This document shows, piece by piece, positions 25,838 to 35,199 of a stretch of 64,000 bases of DNA. Within the stretch, counting starts at the first letter, position 1, and each line of letters begins with the position of its first letter. The position numbers were made by a program, and so were the translations under genes. The DNA comes from JACPFJ01 sp036504875 (GTDB lineage Bacteria; Desulfobacterota; Desulfuromonadia; Geobacterales; Pseudopelobacteraceae): NCBI GenBank assembly GCA_036504875.1, contig DASXUK010000003.1, positions 1 through 64,000 of the forward strand, in the 5' to 3' direction. A model generated the notes under the pieces. That model was not told where the DNA came from, did no database searches, and worked only from the letters and a program-made list of their open reading frames with translations.

Positions 25838-27250
25838 TTACATGTTCTCTATTAAAGCATCGGCAAAGCCGGAGCATGAAAGCAGGGAGGCACCCTGCAT
25901 CATTCGCTCAAAATCATAAGTAACCCTTTTCTGTCCAATTGTCTTGTCAATTGCCTTGATAATCATGTCGGCAACTTCCTGCCAGCCCATGTGCTCAAAC
26001 ATCATTACGCCGGAAAGTATGACGGAGCCGGGATTAACTTTATCAAGATTTGCATACTTTGGAGCTGTACCGTGCGTGGCTTCAAAAATAGCGTGCCCGG
26101 TGACATAATTAATATTGGCACCCGGTGCGATACCGATACCGCCGACCTGAGCAGCCAGAGCGTCAGAAAGAAAATCTCCTTCTAAATTCATACACGCAAC
26201 AACGTCAAATTCTTTGGCGCGGGTAAGAACCTGCTGGAGAGTGATGTCTGCAATGGTATCCTTGATCATCAACAACTTTTTCCATTTGCCGCCGCCGTGA
26301 GTCGGCATCAGCTTAATGGCTTCTTCAACCTCGCCACAGATATCAGCCTTTTGCTTTGACGTCATCATATCGTAGCCCGGGTCGATCATTTTTGCATTGT
26401 CTTCGACCGAAAGCGATACATTCCTATCCTTGTTGTCTATGATCCATGACTCACGCTCGCAGACAATTTGGGTGCGAAACTCGCTCTTAGCAAGCTGGTA
26501 GCCCCAATCTTTGAAGGCACCCTCGGTGAACTTCATGATGTTGCCTTTATGAACAATGGTCACCGATTTGCGTTTATGAGAAAGTGAGTAATCGATGGCT
26601 GCTCGAATAAGACGCTCTGAACCATCCTTGGAGATCGGTTTGATTCCAATCGAGGAGGTTTCAGGAAAACGTATTTTGTTAACTCCCATCTCTTTTATTA
26701 AGAAGTTCTTTACCTTGTCGCATTCGGGTGTGCCTTGCATCCACTCAATTCCGGCATAAATGTCTTCGCAATTTTCACGAAATATAATCATATCTACATC
26801 TTGAGGTTTTTTAACCGGAGAGGGAACTCCCTGGAAATAACGTACCGGACGCAGACAAACGTATAAATCCAGAAGTTGCCGCAGGGCAACATTTAGTGAA
26901 CGGATACCACCACCAATAGGAGTAGTCAATGGACCTTTGATACCGACAAGAAACTCTTTGAAAGCTTGAACAGTTTCATCAGGGAGCCATGCCTTGTCGC
27001 CCATCTCCTTACGAAACAGGTTAAATGGTTTTTCGCCGGCATAAACTTCCATCCAACTTATCTTCTTTTTGCCATCATAGGCCTTTTCGACAGCTGCGTT
27101 AAAAACGCGGACCGCGGCCTTCCATATATCAATACCGGTGCCATCGCCCTCGATAAAAGGAATGATCGGATTGTTGGGAACATTGAGCTTCCCATCGTTG
27201 CCCATGGAGATCTTTTCCCCGTGGGGGACTGTTACATATGTATAAGTCAT
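25838..27250 (-). CDS. icd: Isocitrate dehydrogenase (NADP), dimeric type
   Basis: 470 residues from ATG 27250 (AAAGGAGG 4 nt upstream). E. coli-like type: PFIEGDGTGIDIWKAA, GGGIRSLNVALRQ (with the serine that AceK phosphorylates in E. coli), CLRPVRYFQGVPSPVK, IFRENCEDIYAGIEW, HKGNIMKFTEGAFKDWGYQ, GGIGIAPGANI and the NADP-specific EATHGTAPKYANLDKVNPGS. Relative to E. coli, about 46 extra residues lie between KSEF and MIKDTIAD (about residues 270-340); cyanobacterial enzymes have an insertion of similar size at this place. It follows a second, unrelated isocitrate dehydrogenase gene in the same operon. Confidence 0.95.
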   Translation of the reverse strand: MTYTYVTVPHGEKISMGNDGKLNVPNNPIIPFIEGDGTGIDIWKAAVRVFNAAVEKAYDGKKKISWMEVYAGEKPFNLFRKEMGDKAWLPDETVQAFKEFLVGIKGPLTTPIGGGIRSLNVALRQLLDLYVCLRPVRYFQGVPSPVKKPQDVDMIIFRENCEDIYAGIEWMQGTPECDKVKNFLIKEMGVNKIRFPETSSIGIKPISKDGSERLIRAAIDYSLSHKRKSVTIVHKGNIMKFTEGAFKDWGYQLAKSEFRTQIVCERESWIIDNKDRNVSLSVEDNAKMIDPGYDMMTSKQKADICGEVEEAIKLMPTHGGGKWKKLLMIKDTIADITLQQVLTRAKEFDVVACMNLEGDFLSDALAAQVGGIGIAPGANINYVTGHAIFEATHGTAPKYANLDKVNPGSVILSGVMMFEHMGWQEVADMIIKAIDKTIGQKRVTYDFERMMQGASLLSCSGFADALIENM

Positions 27251-27289
27251 CAGCCCTCCTTTCGTGAAAAAATCTTCAAGTGACAAAAT

Positions 27290-27319
27290 CTGGGTAGGAG
27301 GATTACTCCGCCTACCCAG
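27290..27319 (-). terminator. Hairpin between the two isocitrate dehydrogenase genes
   Basis: Nine-bp perfect stem CTGGGTAGG with its complement and a 12-nt loop, then ATTTTGT on the minus strand. The short T run suggests partial termination, which would lower expression of the dimeric icd and downstream genes relative to the monomeric one. Confidence 0.6.
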
Positions 27320-27332
27320 TGCTGACAGTAAA

Positions 27333-29558
27333 TTAATTTATAGAATTTATAATTGTATTTAAGGTCGTACTGGGGCGCATTGCCTTCTCCGTCTTTACTG
27401 AATCCGGAAGGTAATAACCACCAATGTCCTGAGGCTTTCCTTGTGCTCCAATAAGCTCTTCATTAATCTTTGCCTCATTATCTTGAAGCTGCTTGGCTAC
27501 TTTGGCAAAACGTGCTGCCAGATCCTTGTCCTTGGTCTGCTCAGCCAGAGCCTCAGCCCAGTACATCGCTAGGTAGAAATGGCTGCCTCTGTTGTCTATC
27601 TGGCCTACTTTACGGGCCGGGTTCTTGTTGTTATCAAGGAATTTGGCGTTTGCCTGATCGAGCGTATCCGCCAAAAGCTGAGCTTTATCATTTTTAAAGG
27701 TAGCAGCCAGATGCTCCAATGAGACTGCAAGGGCCAGGAACTCGCCGAGTGAATCCCATCTCAGGTACCCTTCCTTTACAAACTGTTGAACATGCTTGGG
27801 CGCCGAGCCACCGGCTCCTGTCTCAAAAAGTCCGCCACCAGCCAAAAGTGGTACGATTGACAGCATTTTTGAACTTGTACCCAATTCAAGAATCGGGAAC
27901 AGGTCGGTCAGATAATCCCTCAAGGCATTTCCGGTTACTGTAATCGTATCTTGGCCGTCTTTTGCCCGTAGCATGGCGAAACGCATCGCTTCCACTGGAG
28001 GCATGATACGTATATCTAGGCCTTTCGTATCGTGATCCTTCAGGTAAGTATTCACCTTTTCAATCATCTGGGCATCGTGGGCCCTGTTTTTATCCAACCA
28101 GAAAATAGCCGGTGCTCCGGTTGCCCGCGCCCTGTTTACAGCCAGTTTTACCCAGTCCCGAATCGGCAGGTCCTTTGCCTGGCATCCGCGCCAGATATCA
28201 CCCTTTTCCACTTCGTGCTGGAACAGCACTGCGCCTGACTCATCAACAACGCGCATCGTGCCATCGGCTGGAACCATGAATGTCTTATCGTGTGAACCGT
28301 ATTCCTCAGCCTTCTGTGCCATCAGACCCACGTTAGACACGCAGCCCATTGTCGTAGGATCGAATTGGCCGTTTTTCTTGCAAAAATCTATGCACTCCTG
28401 ATACCACTCCGAATAGCACGTATCGGGGATCACGCACTTCACGTCGTGAAGCTTGCCATCAGGTCCCCACATGCCTCCGGAGTCACGGATAACGACCGGC
28501 ATGGATGCATCGATGATGATGTCGTTGCTGGCATGCAGGTTGGTGATTCCCTTATCCGAATCAACCATCGCCAGTTCAGGTCTTTTCTTATACTCCGCCT
28601 GGATATCAGCTTCTATCTCGGCTTGTTTGGCTTCCGGCAATTTCTTTAATTTTAAATAAAGATCACCCAGACCAAGATCCGGATTCACACCCAGTTCTTT
28701 GAATGTAGCGGCATGTTTTTCGAAAACGTCTTTAAAGAAGACGGATACAAAATGACCGAACATGATGGGGTCGGATATCTTCATCATGGTGGCTTTGAGA
28801 TGCACGGAGAACAACACGCCCTTTTTCTTGGCGTCTTCTATCTGCTCTTCTATGAATTTGCGCAGAGCTTTGCAGCTCATATACGTGCCATCAAAAACTT
28901 CGCCTGCCTGAAGTGCCAACTTCTCTTTCAGGACCGTGACCTTTCCGTCTTTACCAACCAATTCGATCTTTACATTCCCCGCTTTATTCATTGTGACGGA
29001 TTTTTCATGATGGTAAAAATCCCCATCCGTCATATGCGACACATGGGTCTTTGAATCCGGTGTCCAGGCTCCCATTTTAACCGGATGTTTTTTTGCATAC
29101 TGCTTGACTGCCGCAGCCGACCTTCTATCAGAGTTTCCTTCCCTCAAAACAGGGTTTACGGCACTTCCCAGGCACTTGGCATATCTTGCGTGAAGCGCCT
29201 TTTCAGCGTCGGTTTTCGGCTCCTCGGGATAATCCGGAATTTTGTAACCCTTCTCCTGCAACTCCTTGATAGCGGCTTTCAACTGTGGAATCGAGGCACT
29301 GACATTGGGCAGCTTGATGATATTGGCTTCCGGCTTCTGTGTGAGTTCACCCAGCTCGGCCAAATAATCAGGCATCTTCTGACTCTCGGTCAGGTTTTCA
29401 GGAAAATTTGCGATTATTCTTCCCGCAACAGATATATCCCTTGTTTCAACAACAACGCCGGCTGCCTTAGTGAATGCATTGACGATAGGGAGTAACGAGT
29501 ATGTTGCTAGTGCGGGTGCTTCATCAATTTTGGACCAGATAATTTTTGAAGTTGTCAT
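27333..29558 (-). CDS. Isocitrate dehydrogenase (NADP), monomeric type
   Basis: 741 residues, the full length of the monomeric family, unrelated in overall layout to the dimeric enzyme next door. Seen: KIIWSKIDEAPALATYSLLPIV at the N-terminus, NADIIKLPN-type segment (EANIIKLPNVSASIPQL), the substrate-binding LREGNSDRRSAAAVKQYAKKHP (about residue 135), MTDGDFYHHEKSVTM, and GGLFETGAGGSAPKHVQQF (about 580). It decarboxylates isocitrate to 2-oxoglutarate with NADP. The ATG has AAGGAG. First gene of the icd-mdh-kor operon, behind a promoter whose -10 is buried in a palindrome. The untranslated leader is about 220 nt. Confidence 0.96.
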   Translation of the reverse strand: MTTSKIIWSKIDEAPALATYSLLPIVNAFTKAAGVVVETRDISVAGRIIANFPENLTESQKMPDYLAELGELTQKPEANIIKLPNVSASIPQLKAAIKELQEKGYKIPDYPEEPKTDAEKALHARYAKCLGSAVNPVLREGNSDRRSAAAVKQYAKKHPVKMGAWTPDSKTHVSHMTDGDFYHHEKSVTMNKAGNVKIELVGKDGKVTVLKEKLALQAGEVFDGTYMSCKALRKFIEEQIEDAKKKGVLFSVHLKATMMKISDPIMFGHFVSVFFKDVFEKHAATFKELGVNPDLGLGDLYLKLKKLPEAKQAEIEADIQAEYKKRPELAMVDSDKGITNLHASNDIIIDASMPVVIRDSGGMWGPDGKLHDVKCVIPDTCYSEWYQECIDFCKKNGQFDPTTMGCVSNVGLMAQKAEEYGSHDKTFMVPADGTMRVVDESGAVLFQHEVEKGDIWRGCQAKDLPIRDWVKLAVNRARATGAPAIFWLDKNRAHDAQMIEKVNTYLKDHDTKGLDIRIMPPVEAMRFAMLRAKDGQDTITVTGNALRDYLTDLFPILELGTSSKMLSIVPLLAGGGLFETGAGGSAPKHVQQFVKEGYLRWDSLGEFLALAVSLEHLAATFKNDKAQLLADTLDQANAKFLDNNKNPARKVGQIDNRGSHFYLAMYWAEALAEQTKDKDLAARFAKVAKQLQDNEAKINEELIGAQGKPQDIGGYYLPDSVKTEKAMRPSTTLNTIINSIN

Positions 29559-29777
29559 GTTCTCTCCTTGATTTTTTATGCAAGTATCGCCAAAGGCTCA
29601 ACTAATTTGCCGAAGCGGTCATTTATTAATGCGCTGCAAGATTCCTTGCTGCTTTTAAAATCACTACAGTGTTATCCACTTCAGTCAAAAAATAAATTAC
29701 ACGAGGTGAACTTGAAAATTTAAAAATATTCACCACAAGTACTTGATATTACAGTAGTTTATACTAATAGGGCATAG

Positions 29778-29813
29778 TTTGTATACAGTATACAAAAGCT
29801 ATTGAAGTGTCAA
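29778..29813 (-). promoter_or_regulatory. Promoter of the icd-mdh-kor operon with a 19-bp palindromic operator
   Basis: On the minus strand TTGACA (29808-29813) is followed by a 17-bp spacer and TACTGT (29785-29790). The -10 lies inside a perfect inverted repeat: arms TTTGTATAC and GTATACAAA around one central base (29778-29796). This shape, TTGTATAC with its mirror, is like operators of GntR/FCD-type regulators, and its position means a bound protein would block RNA polymerase. The remainder of the gene-free stretch 29559-29867 is A/T-rich and also holds GGTGAA-N18-TTCACC (29705-29734) in the leader. Confidence 0.7.
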
Positions 29814-29867
29814 GAAAAAAACTTTTTGATTGGGATCTGGTCATACCAGAAAGTTAGTATATCATAA

Positions 29868-30569
29868 TTAAAATTTTCTACCAGCATATCGTTTAGCTTC
29901 TAGAACTTCTTCTCGAGAAATATGGCGTGGGATTTTGAGAACCTGACCTGGCCAGAGTTGTTTGGGGTCTCTGATCTGATCACGGTTTGCCCTGTAAATT
30001 ATGGGCCAAAGGGAGGAGTCATTATAAATTTCATTACGAGCGGCTATTTGGGGAAGAGTTTCACCACGACGAACCGTATAAAAAGGATTTTGTGAGGGAA
30101 TATTTTCTTTGGGCGGTAATATGAATTTTGCTGAGTAGGCCTTGGCGGCCTCCTCAGCTGCTAAACGTTCCTGCTGCCGAAGCCTGACCTCAGCCTCGGC
30201 AGCTTTAATCAATAATTGTTCTTCTTCAAGACGGGCTGATGCCAAGGCTGCCAAGCGACGTTCCTGTTCAGCCAACTGATCCTTTTTAAACTTTAACTCG
30301 GCTTGCAGTAAGGTTGCTTTTTGCATGGCAAATAAATAAAAATTATCTGCCTGTTGATAATCATGCTGCACATGCAACACCGCTTCGCCGTGCTCAAAAG
30401 TCTCAACCAGATTGCTATATTCCTGGGGAAACATTTTTGGCGCATCCTGCCGACCCAGATCGTCCACTAGCGCGGACACCTTGCTGCGCCAAGTCGGCGC
30501 CGGAGCCGAAGAACAGGCGCATAAAAGGCTGCAGCAAAAAATTAATAAACGTGCGGTAAAGCAGCGCAT
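29868..30569 (-). CDS. LysM-domain lipoprotein with central coiled coil
   Basis: 233 residues from ATG 30569, ten bases after the aspS stop. The N-terminus is a lipoprotein signal (MRCFTARLLIFCCSLLCACSS, lipidated Cys near residue 19). Residues about 75-150 form a long charged, Ala/Glu/Leu-rich coiled coil. The C-terminal 60 residues contain one LysM domain (FYTVRRGETLPQIAARNEIYNDSSLWPIIYRANRDQIRDPKQLWPGQVLKIP), which binds peptidoglycan. It probably tethers to the outer membrane and touches the cell wall. No enzymatic domain is seen. Last gene of the lepA-lepB-aspS unit. Confidence 0.85.
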   Translation of the reverse strand: MRCFTARLLIFCCSLLCACSSAPAPTWRSKVSALVDDLGRQDAPKMFPQEYSNLVETFEHGEAVLHVQHDYQQADNFYLFAMQKATLLQAELKFKKDQLAEQERRLAALASARLEEEQLLIKAAEAEVRLRQQERLAAEEAAKAYSAKFILPPKENIPSQNPFYTVRRGETLPQIAARNEIYNDSSLWPIIYRANRDQIRDPKQLWPGQVLKIPRHISREEVLEAKRYAGRKF

Positions 30570-30579
30570 TCTGCAGTTA

Positions 30580-32364
30580 TTATCCTTGTCGTTCCGCAAG
30601 CCGTATACCAAGTTCACGAAGTTGTTTGTTTTCAACTGCAGAGGGTGCCTCTGACATTAGGCAGGCCCCTTTTTGGGTTTTTGGAAAAGCAATGACATCG
30701 CGGATGGAGTCGCTGCCGGTCAACAACATGATTAAGCGGTCCATTCCAAAAGCAATCCCGCCATGTGGAGGTGTACCGAAATCGAGTGCATCCAGTAAAA
30801 ACCCAAACTTGCTGCGAGCCGATTCCTCAGAAAGTCCCAGAAGTTTAAACATTAGCGACTGAACCTGTTCCTGATGTATCCTGATGCTTCCGCCGCCGAT
30901 CTCGTTACCGTTAAGAACCAGATCATAGGCTTTGGCGCGGCAGCGACCAGGATCGGACTCCACATATGACAGGTCCTCGTCCATCGGGGCAGTAAAGGGA
31001 TGATGTACGGCAGCCCAACGCTTTTCCTCCTCGTCCCATTCAAGCAGGGGAAAGTCCGTGATCCAGACAAAGCGAAAATTTTCCTTATTTACCAAGCCGA
31101 GTATGCCGGCCAGGTGGTTTCGCAGTTTACCCAAAGAATCATTCACTACTTTGGGTTTGTCAGCCACAAACAGTAGCAGGTCACCCTCTTGGGCATCAAA
31201 GGCAGTATTCATGGCGGCTATTTCTTCAGAACTAAAAAATTTAGCGATCGGCGAATGCCACTCGTTATTCTCGATCTTTACATAGGCCAGGCCCTTTGCG
31301 CCGTAGATCTTGGCAAATTCGGTCAGGTCATCGATTTCCTTGCGGGAAAAGCGTGCACAGCCTTTGGCATTCAAGCCTTTGATAATGCCGCCGCCGGCGG
31401 CCACATCGGCAAAAACTTTAAAACCAGCCCCTTTAACAGTATCGGTCAGATCGACCAATTCCAGGCCGAAACGCAGATCAGGGTTGTCAAGACCGAATCT
31501 TCGGATAGCCTCGGCATAGGTCATGCGCTGGATGGGCAGATCGACCGCGACTTCTTTGGCCTCTTTGAAAATCCGGGCGATCAACCCCTCCATCATGGTG
31601 ATAATATCCTCGCGGTCAATAAAAGACATCTCGCAATCGATTTGGGTAAATTCCGGCTGGCGATCAGCCCTGAGATCCTCGTCCCGGAAGCAGCGCACCA
31701 CCTGAAAGTATTTATCAAAGCCGGAAATCATCAGAATCTGTTTAAACAACTGGGGTGACTGCGGTAAAGCGTAAAAATTGCCTGGATTGATACGCGAAGG
31801 CACCAGAAAGTCACGCGCCCCTTCCGGGGTTGACTTGGTAAGAAAGGGAGTTTCCAGCTCAATAAAACCGTTGTCTGTCAAGTAGCTGCGTGTCAACTGG
31901 GCAACCTTGGAGCGCAGAATCAGATTATGTTGGAGCTGAGGCCGGCGCAGATCCAGATAACGGTGCTTGAGGCGTATATTCTCATTGATTTCGCTGAATT
32001 CGTCCAACATGAAAGGAAGCGGCTTGGAACGATTGAGCAGCTTACACTCCGAGACCTGAATCTCTACCTCACCGGTTTTCATGTTAGGGTTGACTGTCCC
32101 TTCCGGACGAGGGATAACCTTGCCTTTGACAGCCAGGACAAACTCATTACGAACTGTCTCAGCTACGGCATGACCAGCAGCATTAAGCTCTGGATCAAAG
32201 ACAATTTGAGCAATGCCTTCACGGTCCCGGAGGTCGATAAAAATCAGGCCACCATGATCGCGACGACGCAGAGCCCAACCCATTAAAACAACCTCGGAAC
32301 CTATGTCCTTGGCAGTCAGATCACCGCAGTACTGTGTACGTTTCCAGTTTCCCAGCATATCCAT
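30580..32364 (-). CDS. aspS: Aspartyl-tRNA synthetase
   Basis: 594 residues, bacterial type with an N-terminal anticodon-binding OB fold, class II catalytic core, and the inserted GAD domain (about 300-400). Motif 2 is VVRCFRDEDLRADRQPEFTQIDCEMSF and motif 3 GIAFGMDRLIMLLTG. The anticodon-binding stretch reads RRRDHGG, with His where strictly tRNA-Asp-specific enzymes have Leu; this residue is associated with relaxed (Asp and Asn tRNA) enzymes such as that of Pseudomonas aeruginosa. That would need GatCAB for Asn-tRNA, not visible here. The ATG has AGGAGG 5 nt upstream. Confidence 0.96.
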   Translation of the reverse strand: MDMLGNWKRTQYCGDLTAKDIGSEVVLMGWALRRRDHGGLIFIDLRDREGIAQIVFDPELNAAGHAVAETVRNEFVLAVKGKVIPRPEGTVNPNMKTGEVEIQVSECKLLNRSKPLPFMLDEFSEINENIRLKHRYLDLRRPQLQHNLILRSKVAQLTRSYLTDNGFIELETPFLTKSTPEGARDFLVPSRINPGNFYALPQSPQLFKQILMISGFDKYFQVVRCFRDEDLRADRQPEFTQIDCEMSFIDREDIITMMEGLIARIFKEAKEVAVDLPIQRMTYAEAIRRFGLDNPDLRFGLELVDLTDTVKGAGFKVFADVAAGGGIIKGLNAKGCARFSRKEIDDLTEFAKIYGAKGLAYVKIENNEWHSPIAKFFSSEEIAAMNTAFDAQEGDLLLFVADKPKVVNDSLGKLRNHLAGILGLVNKENFRFVWITDFPLLEWDEEEKRWAAVHHPFTAPMDEDLSYVESDPGRCRAKAYDLVLNGNEIGGGSIRIHQEQVQSLMFKLLGLSEESARSKFGFLLDALDFGTPPHGGIAFGMDRLIMLLTGSDSIRDVIAFPKTQKGACLMSEAPSAVENKQLRELGIRLAERQG

Positions 32365-32400
32365 AAAAACCTCCTGTAAAAAACTTTAATCAATATCTGG

Positions 32401-32478
32401 TTTCACAGAGATAAAAGTGGAAATGATCAGATTTTGTGCAAGCCTCTAATTATCCCATCTTTCTTGTGCTCTGTGAAA
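32401..32478. repeat. Intergenic inverted-repeat element between aspS and lepB
   Basis: Perfect 10-nt arms TTTCACAGAG (32401-32410) and CTCTGTGAAA (32469-32478) enclose 58 nt without a gene. The architecture resembles the element at 36147-36244. It lies between two co-directional genes and may be transcribed as a long hairpin. Confidence 0.5.
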
Positions 32479-32484
32479 AAATTT

Positions 32485-33171
32485 TTAATTGATAAGCCGC
32501 CCGATATTACCGAAACGGGGCCGAAACTTCTCCCGGTCCCACGACCAGTATTTTATAAAAGCTAATCCCTTTATTTTTTCCATTGAGACAAATCCCCAAA
32601 AGCGGCTGTCGTAGGAGCGGTCACGATTATCGCCCATCACGAAATAGGAACCGCTCGGGACTGTCACAGGTCCAAACGTATCACGGGGATTCATCTCCTT
32701 AGGAATGATCTCCTTCTCTTTGTGGACTTCATGGGGGTTTTCGTATAGCTTGCCATTGACAAACACCTTCTTGTTTTTACCCTCCACCACATCACCGGGC
32801 GTACCAACAACCCGTTTGATGAAATCCTTGCTCGGGTCCTCGGGATACTCGAATACAATCACATCGCCGCGCCGCGGGTTACGTATAGCAAGAACACGAT
32901 TATCGCTAAAGGGCAACTTGCTGCCATAGATAAATTTATTGACCAGCAGGTGATCACCTATCGCAAGGGTTTCCTCCATTGAGCCGGAGGGAATCTTGAA
33001 AGCCTGAACCAGGTAGGTTCTAATTACCATGGCCAGAAGAATTGCGATGATGATTGATTCCGCGTATTCCCGAAGGATGCTTTTTTTCTTGGGGGCCTGT
33101 GCGCTCTGCACCTGATGTTTTTCATCATAAACAGCAGCGGTCACCGAATTGTTTTTGTCCTGTTCTTCCAT
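32485..33171 (-). CDS. lepB: Signal peptidase I
   Basis: 228 residues. An N-terminal cytoplasmic tail of about 30 residues, one transmembrane helix (ESIIIAILLAMVIRTYLV, about 38-56), then the periplasmic Ser-Lys protease domain: catalytic serine in IPSGSMEETL (about residue 66), lysine in KDFIKRVVGTPGD (about 123), and GDNRDRSYDSRFWG near the end. It removes signal peptides of exported proteins at the inner membrane. Directly downstream of lepA, a classic lepA-lepB pair. Confidence 0.96.
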   Translation of the reverse strand: MEEQDKNNSVTAAVYDEKHQVQSAQAPKKKSILREYAESIIIAILLAMVIRTYLVQAFKIPSGSMEETLAIGDHLLVNKFIYGSKLPFSDNRVLAIRNPRRGDVIVFEYPEDPSKDFIKRVVGTPGDVVEGKNKKVFVNGKLYENPHEVHKEKEIIPKEMNPRDTFGPVTVPSGSYFVMGDNRDRSYDSRFWGFVSMEKIKGLAFIKYWSWDREKFRPRFGNIGRLIN

Positions 33172-33223
33172 TGAGTCATCCTTTTCTTCTTGTTAATTCG
33201 GAATTTGGGATCGGTTATTATTT

Positions 33224-35020
33224 TTAATCAACCTTTAAAATGGCTAAGAACGCTTCTTGGGGCAACTCCACATTGCCGACATTCTTCATGCGCTTTTTAC
33301 CTTCCTTTTGCTTTTCCAATAATTTGCGCTTGCGGGTAATGTCGCCGCCATAGCATTTGGCCAAAACATCCTTGCGCATGGCCTTGACCGTCTCGCGGGC
33401 AATTACTTTGTTGCCGATGGCAGCCTGAATAGCCACTTCAAACATCTGGCGCGGAATCAGCTCCTTCATCTTTGCCACTAGGTCTCGACCACGGAAATAG
33501 GCCTTCTCACGATGAATAATCAGGGACAAAGCATCCACGACATCACCGTTGATCATTACATTCATCCGCACCAATTCGCTGCGCCGATAGTCGAGATGCT
33601 CATAATCAAGCGAAGCATAGCCTTTAGTGATGGATTTCAAACGGTCATAGAAATCAAGCACAATCTCATTTAACGGCAATTCATAGATGATCATGACCCG
33701 GGTTTGGGTAAGATACTTGATCTCGCGTTGCACGCCGCGTTTATCCTCGCACAATGCCAGCACGCCTCCCACAAATTCGTTGGGGACATGGATGTGAGCC
33801 AGAATAAAAGGTTCTTCGAGATATTCCACATGCTGCAATTCAGGCATTTGATTGGCGCTCTCGATGGTCATCACCTCTCCGGTGACGCGGTGAACCCGAT
33901 ATACTACGGTAGGTGCAGTGGTGATCAGGTCAAGCCCGAACTCGCGCTCAAGCCGTTCCTGAATGATCTCCATATGCAAAAGCCCCAGAAAACCGCAGCG
34001 AAAGCCGAAACCAAGAGCAACCGATGTCTCAGGCTCAAAGGAGAAAGATGAGTCGTTCAGTTTGAGCTTGGCTAGGGCATCACGCAACTGCTCGTACTGA
34101 ACAGTGTCAATCGGATACAGACCGGAGAATACCATCGGCTTGACTTCCTTAAAGCCAGCCAGAGGCACATTGCACTGCCGGTGCAAAAGGGTCACTGTAT
34201 CGCCGACCTTGGCGTCAGCCACATCCTTGATACCGGCAATGACGAAACCAACCTCGCCGGCAGCCAGTTCAGGAACCTCAACCATAACCGGGGCAAACAC
34301 CCCCACCTTGAGCGCCTCGAAAGAGCTGTTGGTTGCCATAAGCTGGATCTTATCGCCTTTTTTGAGGGTGCCGTCAAAAATGCGAACCAGAATAATCACG
34401 CCCTGGTATTGGTCATACCAGGAATCAAACAGAAGAGCCTTGAGCGGAGCCAGGGCATCCCCTCTGGGAGCCGGAATCTTCTTGATGATTTCCTCGAGAA
34501 TTTCGTGAGTACCGATCCCCTCCTTGGCACTGGCCAGAACAGCATCGTGGGCGTCGATACCGATGATCTCCTCGATCTCGTGCATGACCCGCTCAGGATC
34601 GGCTGCCGGCAAATCGATCTTGTTCAGAACCGGGAAGACCTCCAGGTTGTTGTCAAGAGCCAGATACACATTGGCCAGTGTCTGGGCCTCAACACCCTGG
34701 GAGGCATCCACTACTAGCAGACCGCCTTCGCAGGCTGCCAGAGAACGGGAAACCTCATAGGTAAAATCGACATGACCGGGAGTGTCGATCAGGTTAAGTA
34801 CGTAATCTTTACCGTCGTTGGCGCGATACTTCAGCCGCACCGTCTGGGCCTTGATCGTGATGCCGCGTTCCCGCTCCAGGTCCATCTTGTCAAGGAACTG
34901 ATTCTGCTTATCCCGATCGGAAACAGTGCCGGTATACTCTAGCAGCCGGTCGGCTAAAGTGGACTTGCCGTGGTCAATATGGGCAATGATTGAAAAATTT
35001 CTGAGTCTGCTGATATCCAT
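33224..35020 (-). CDS. lepA: Elongation factor 4 (LepA)
   Basis: 598 residues, full length. Translational GTPase that acts on stalled or early ribosomes. G1 AHIDHGKSTLADRL, G2 RGITIKAQTV, G3 DTPGHVDF, G4 LNKIDLPAAD; the C-terminus has the LepA-specific domain with AKCYGGDITRKRKLLEKQKEGKKRMK. First gene of lepA-lepB-aspS-LysM with a leader of about 170 nt. Confidence 0.97.
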   Translation of the reverse strand: MDISRLRNFSIIAHIDHGKSTLADRLLEYTGTVSDRDKQNQFLDKMDLERERGITIKAQTVRLKYRANDGKDYVLNLIDTPGHVDFTYEVSRSLAACEGGLLVVDASQGVEAQTLANVYLALDNNLEVFPVLNKIDLPAADPERVMHEIEEIIGIDAHDAVLASAKEGIGTHEILEEIIKKIPAPRGDALAPLKALLFDSWYDQYQGVIILVRIFDGTLKKGDKIQLMATNSSFEALKVGVFAPVMVEVPELAAGEVGFVIAGIKDVADAKVGDTVTLLHRQCNVPLAGFKEVKPMVFSGLYPIDTVQYEQLRDALAKLKLNDSSFSFEPETSVALGFGFRCGFLGLLHMEIIQERLEREFGLDLITTAPTVVYRVHRVTGEVMTIESANQMPELQHVEYLEEPFILAHIHVPNEFVGGVLALCEDKRGVQREIKYLTQTRVMIIYELPLNEIVLDFYDRLKSITKGYASLDYEHLDYRRSELVRMNVMINGDVVDALSLIIHREKAYFRGRDLVAKMKELIPRQMFEVAIQAAIGNKVIARETVKAMRKDVLAKCYGGDITRKRKLLEKQKEGKKRMKNVGNVELPQEAFLAILKVD

Positions 35021-35199
35021 GAATTCCTTAGTTATACAAACAATAATAGAATTTTTAACAATAGATAAATATGTGCTGATTGTAAAGCCTAAAAGGCCTG
35101 TATTTATCTGTTTGCAAACATCAATCCGGAGCCGGCCAATTCATATAATCGTCCACCCACACCGCGCCTTGGCGATTTCCAATCACTTGATCGACATCT

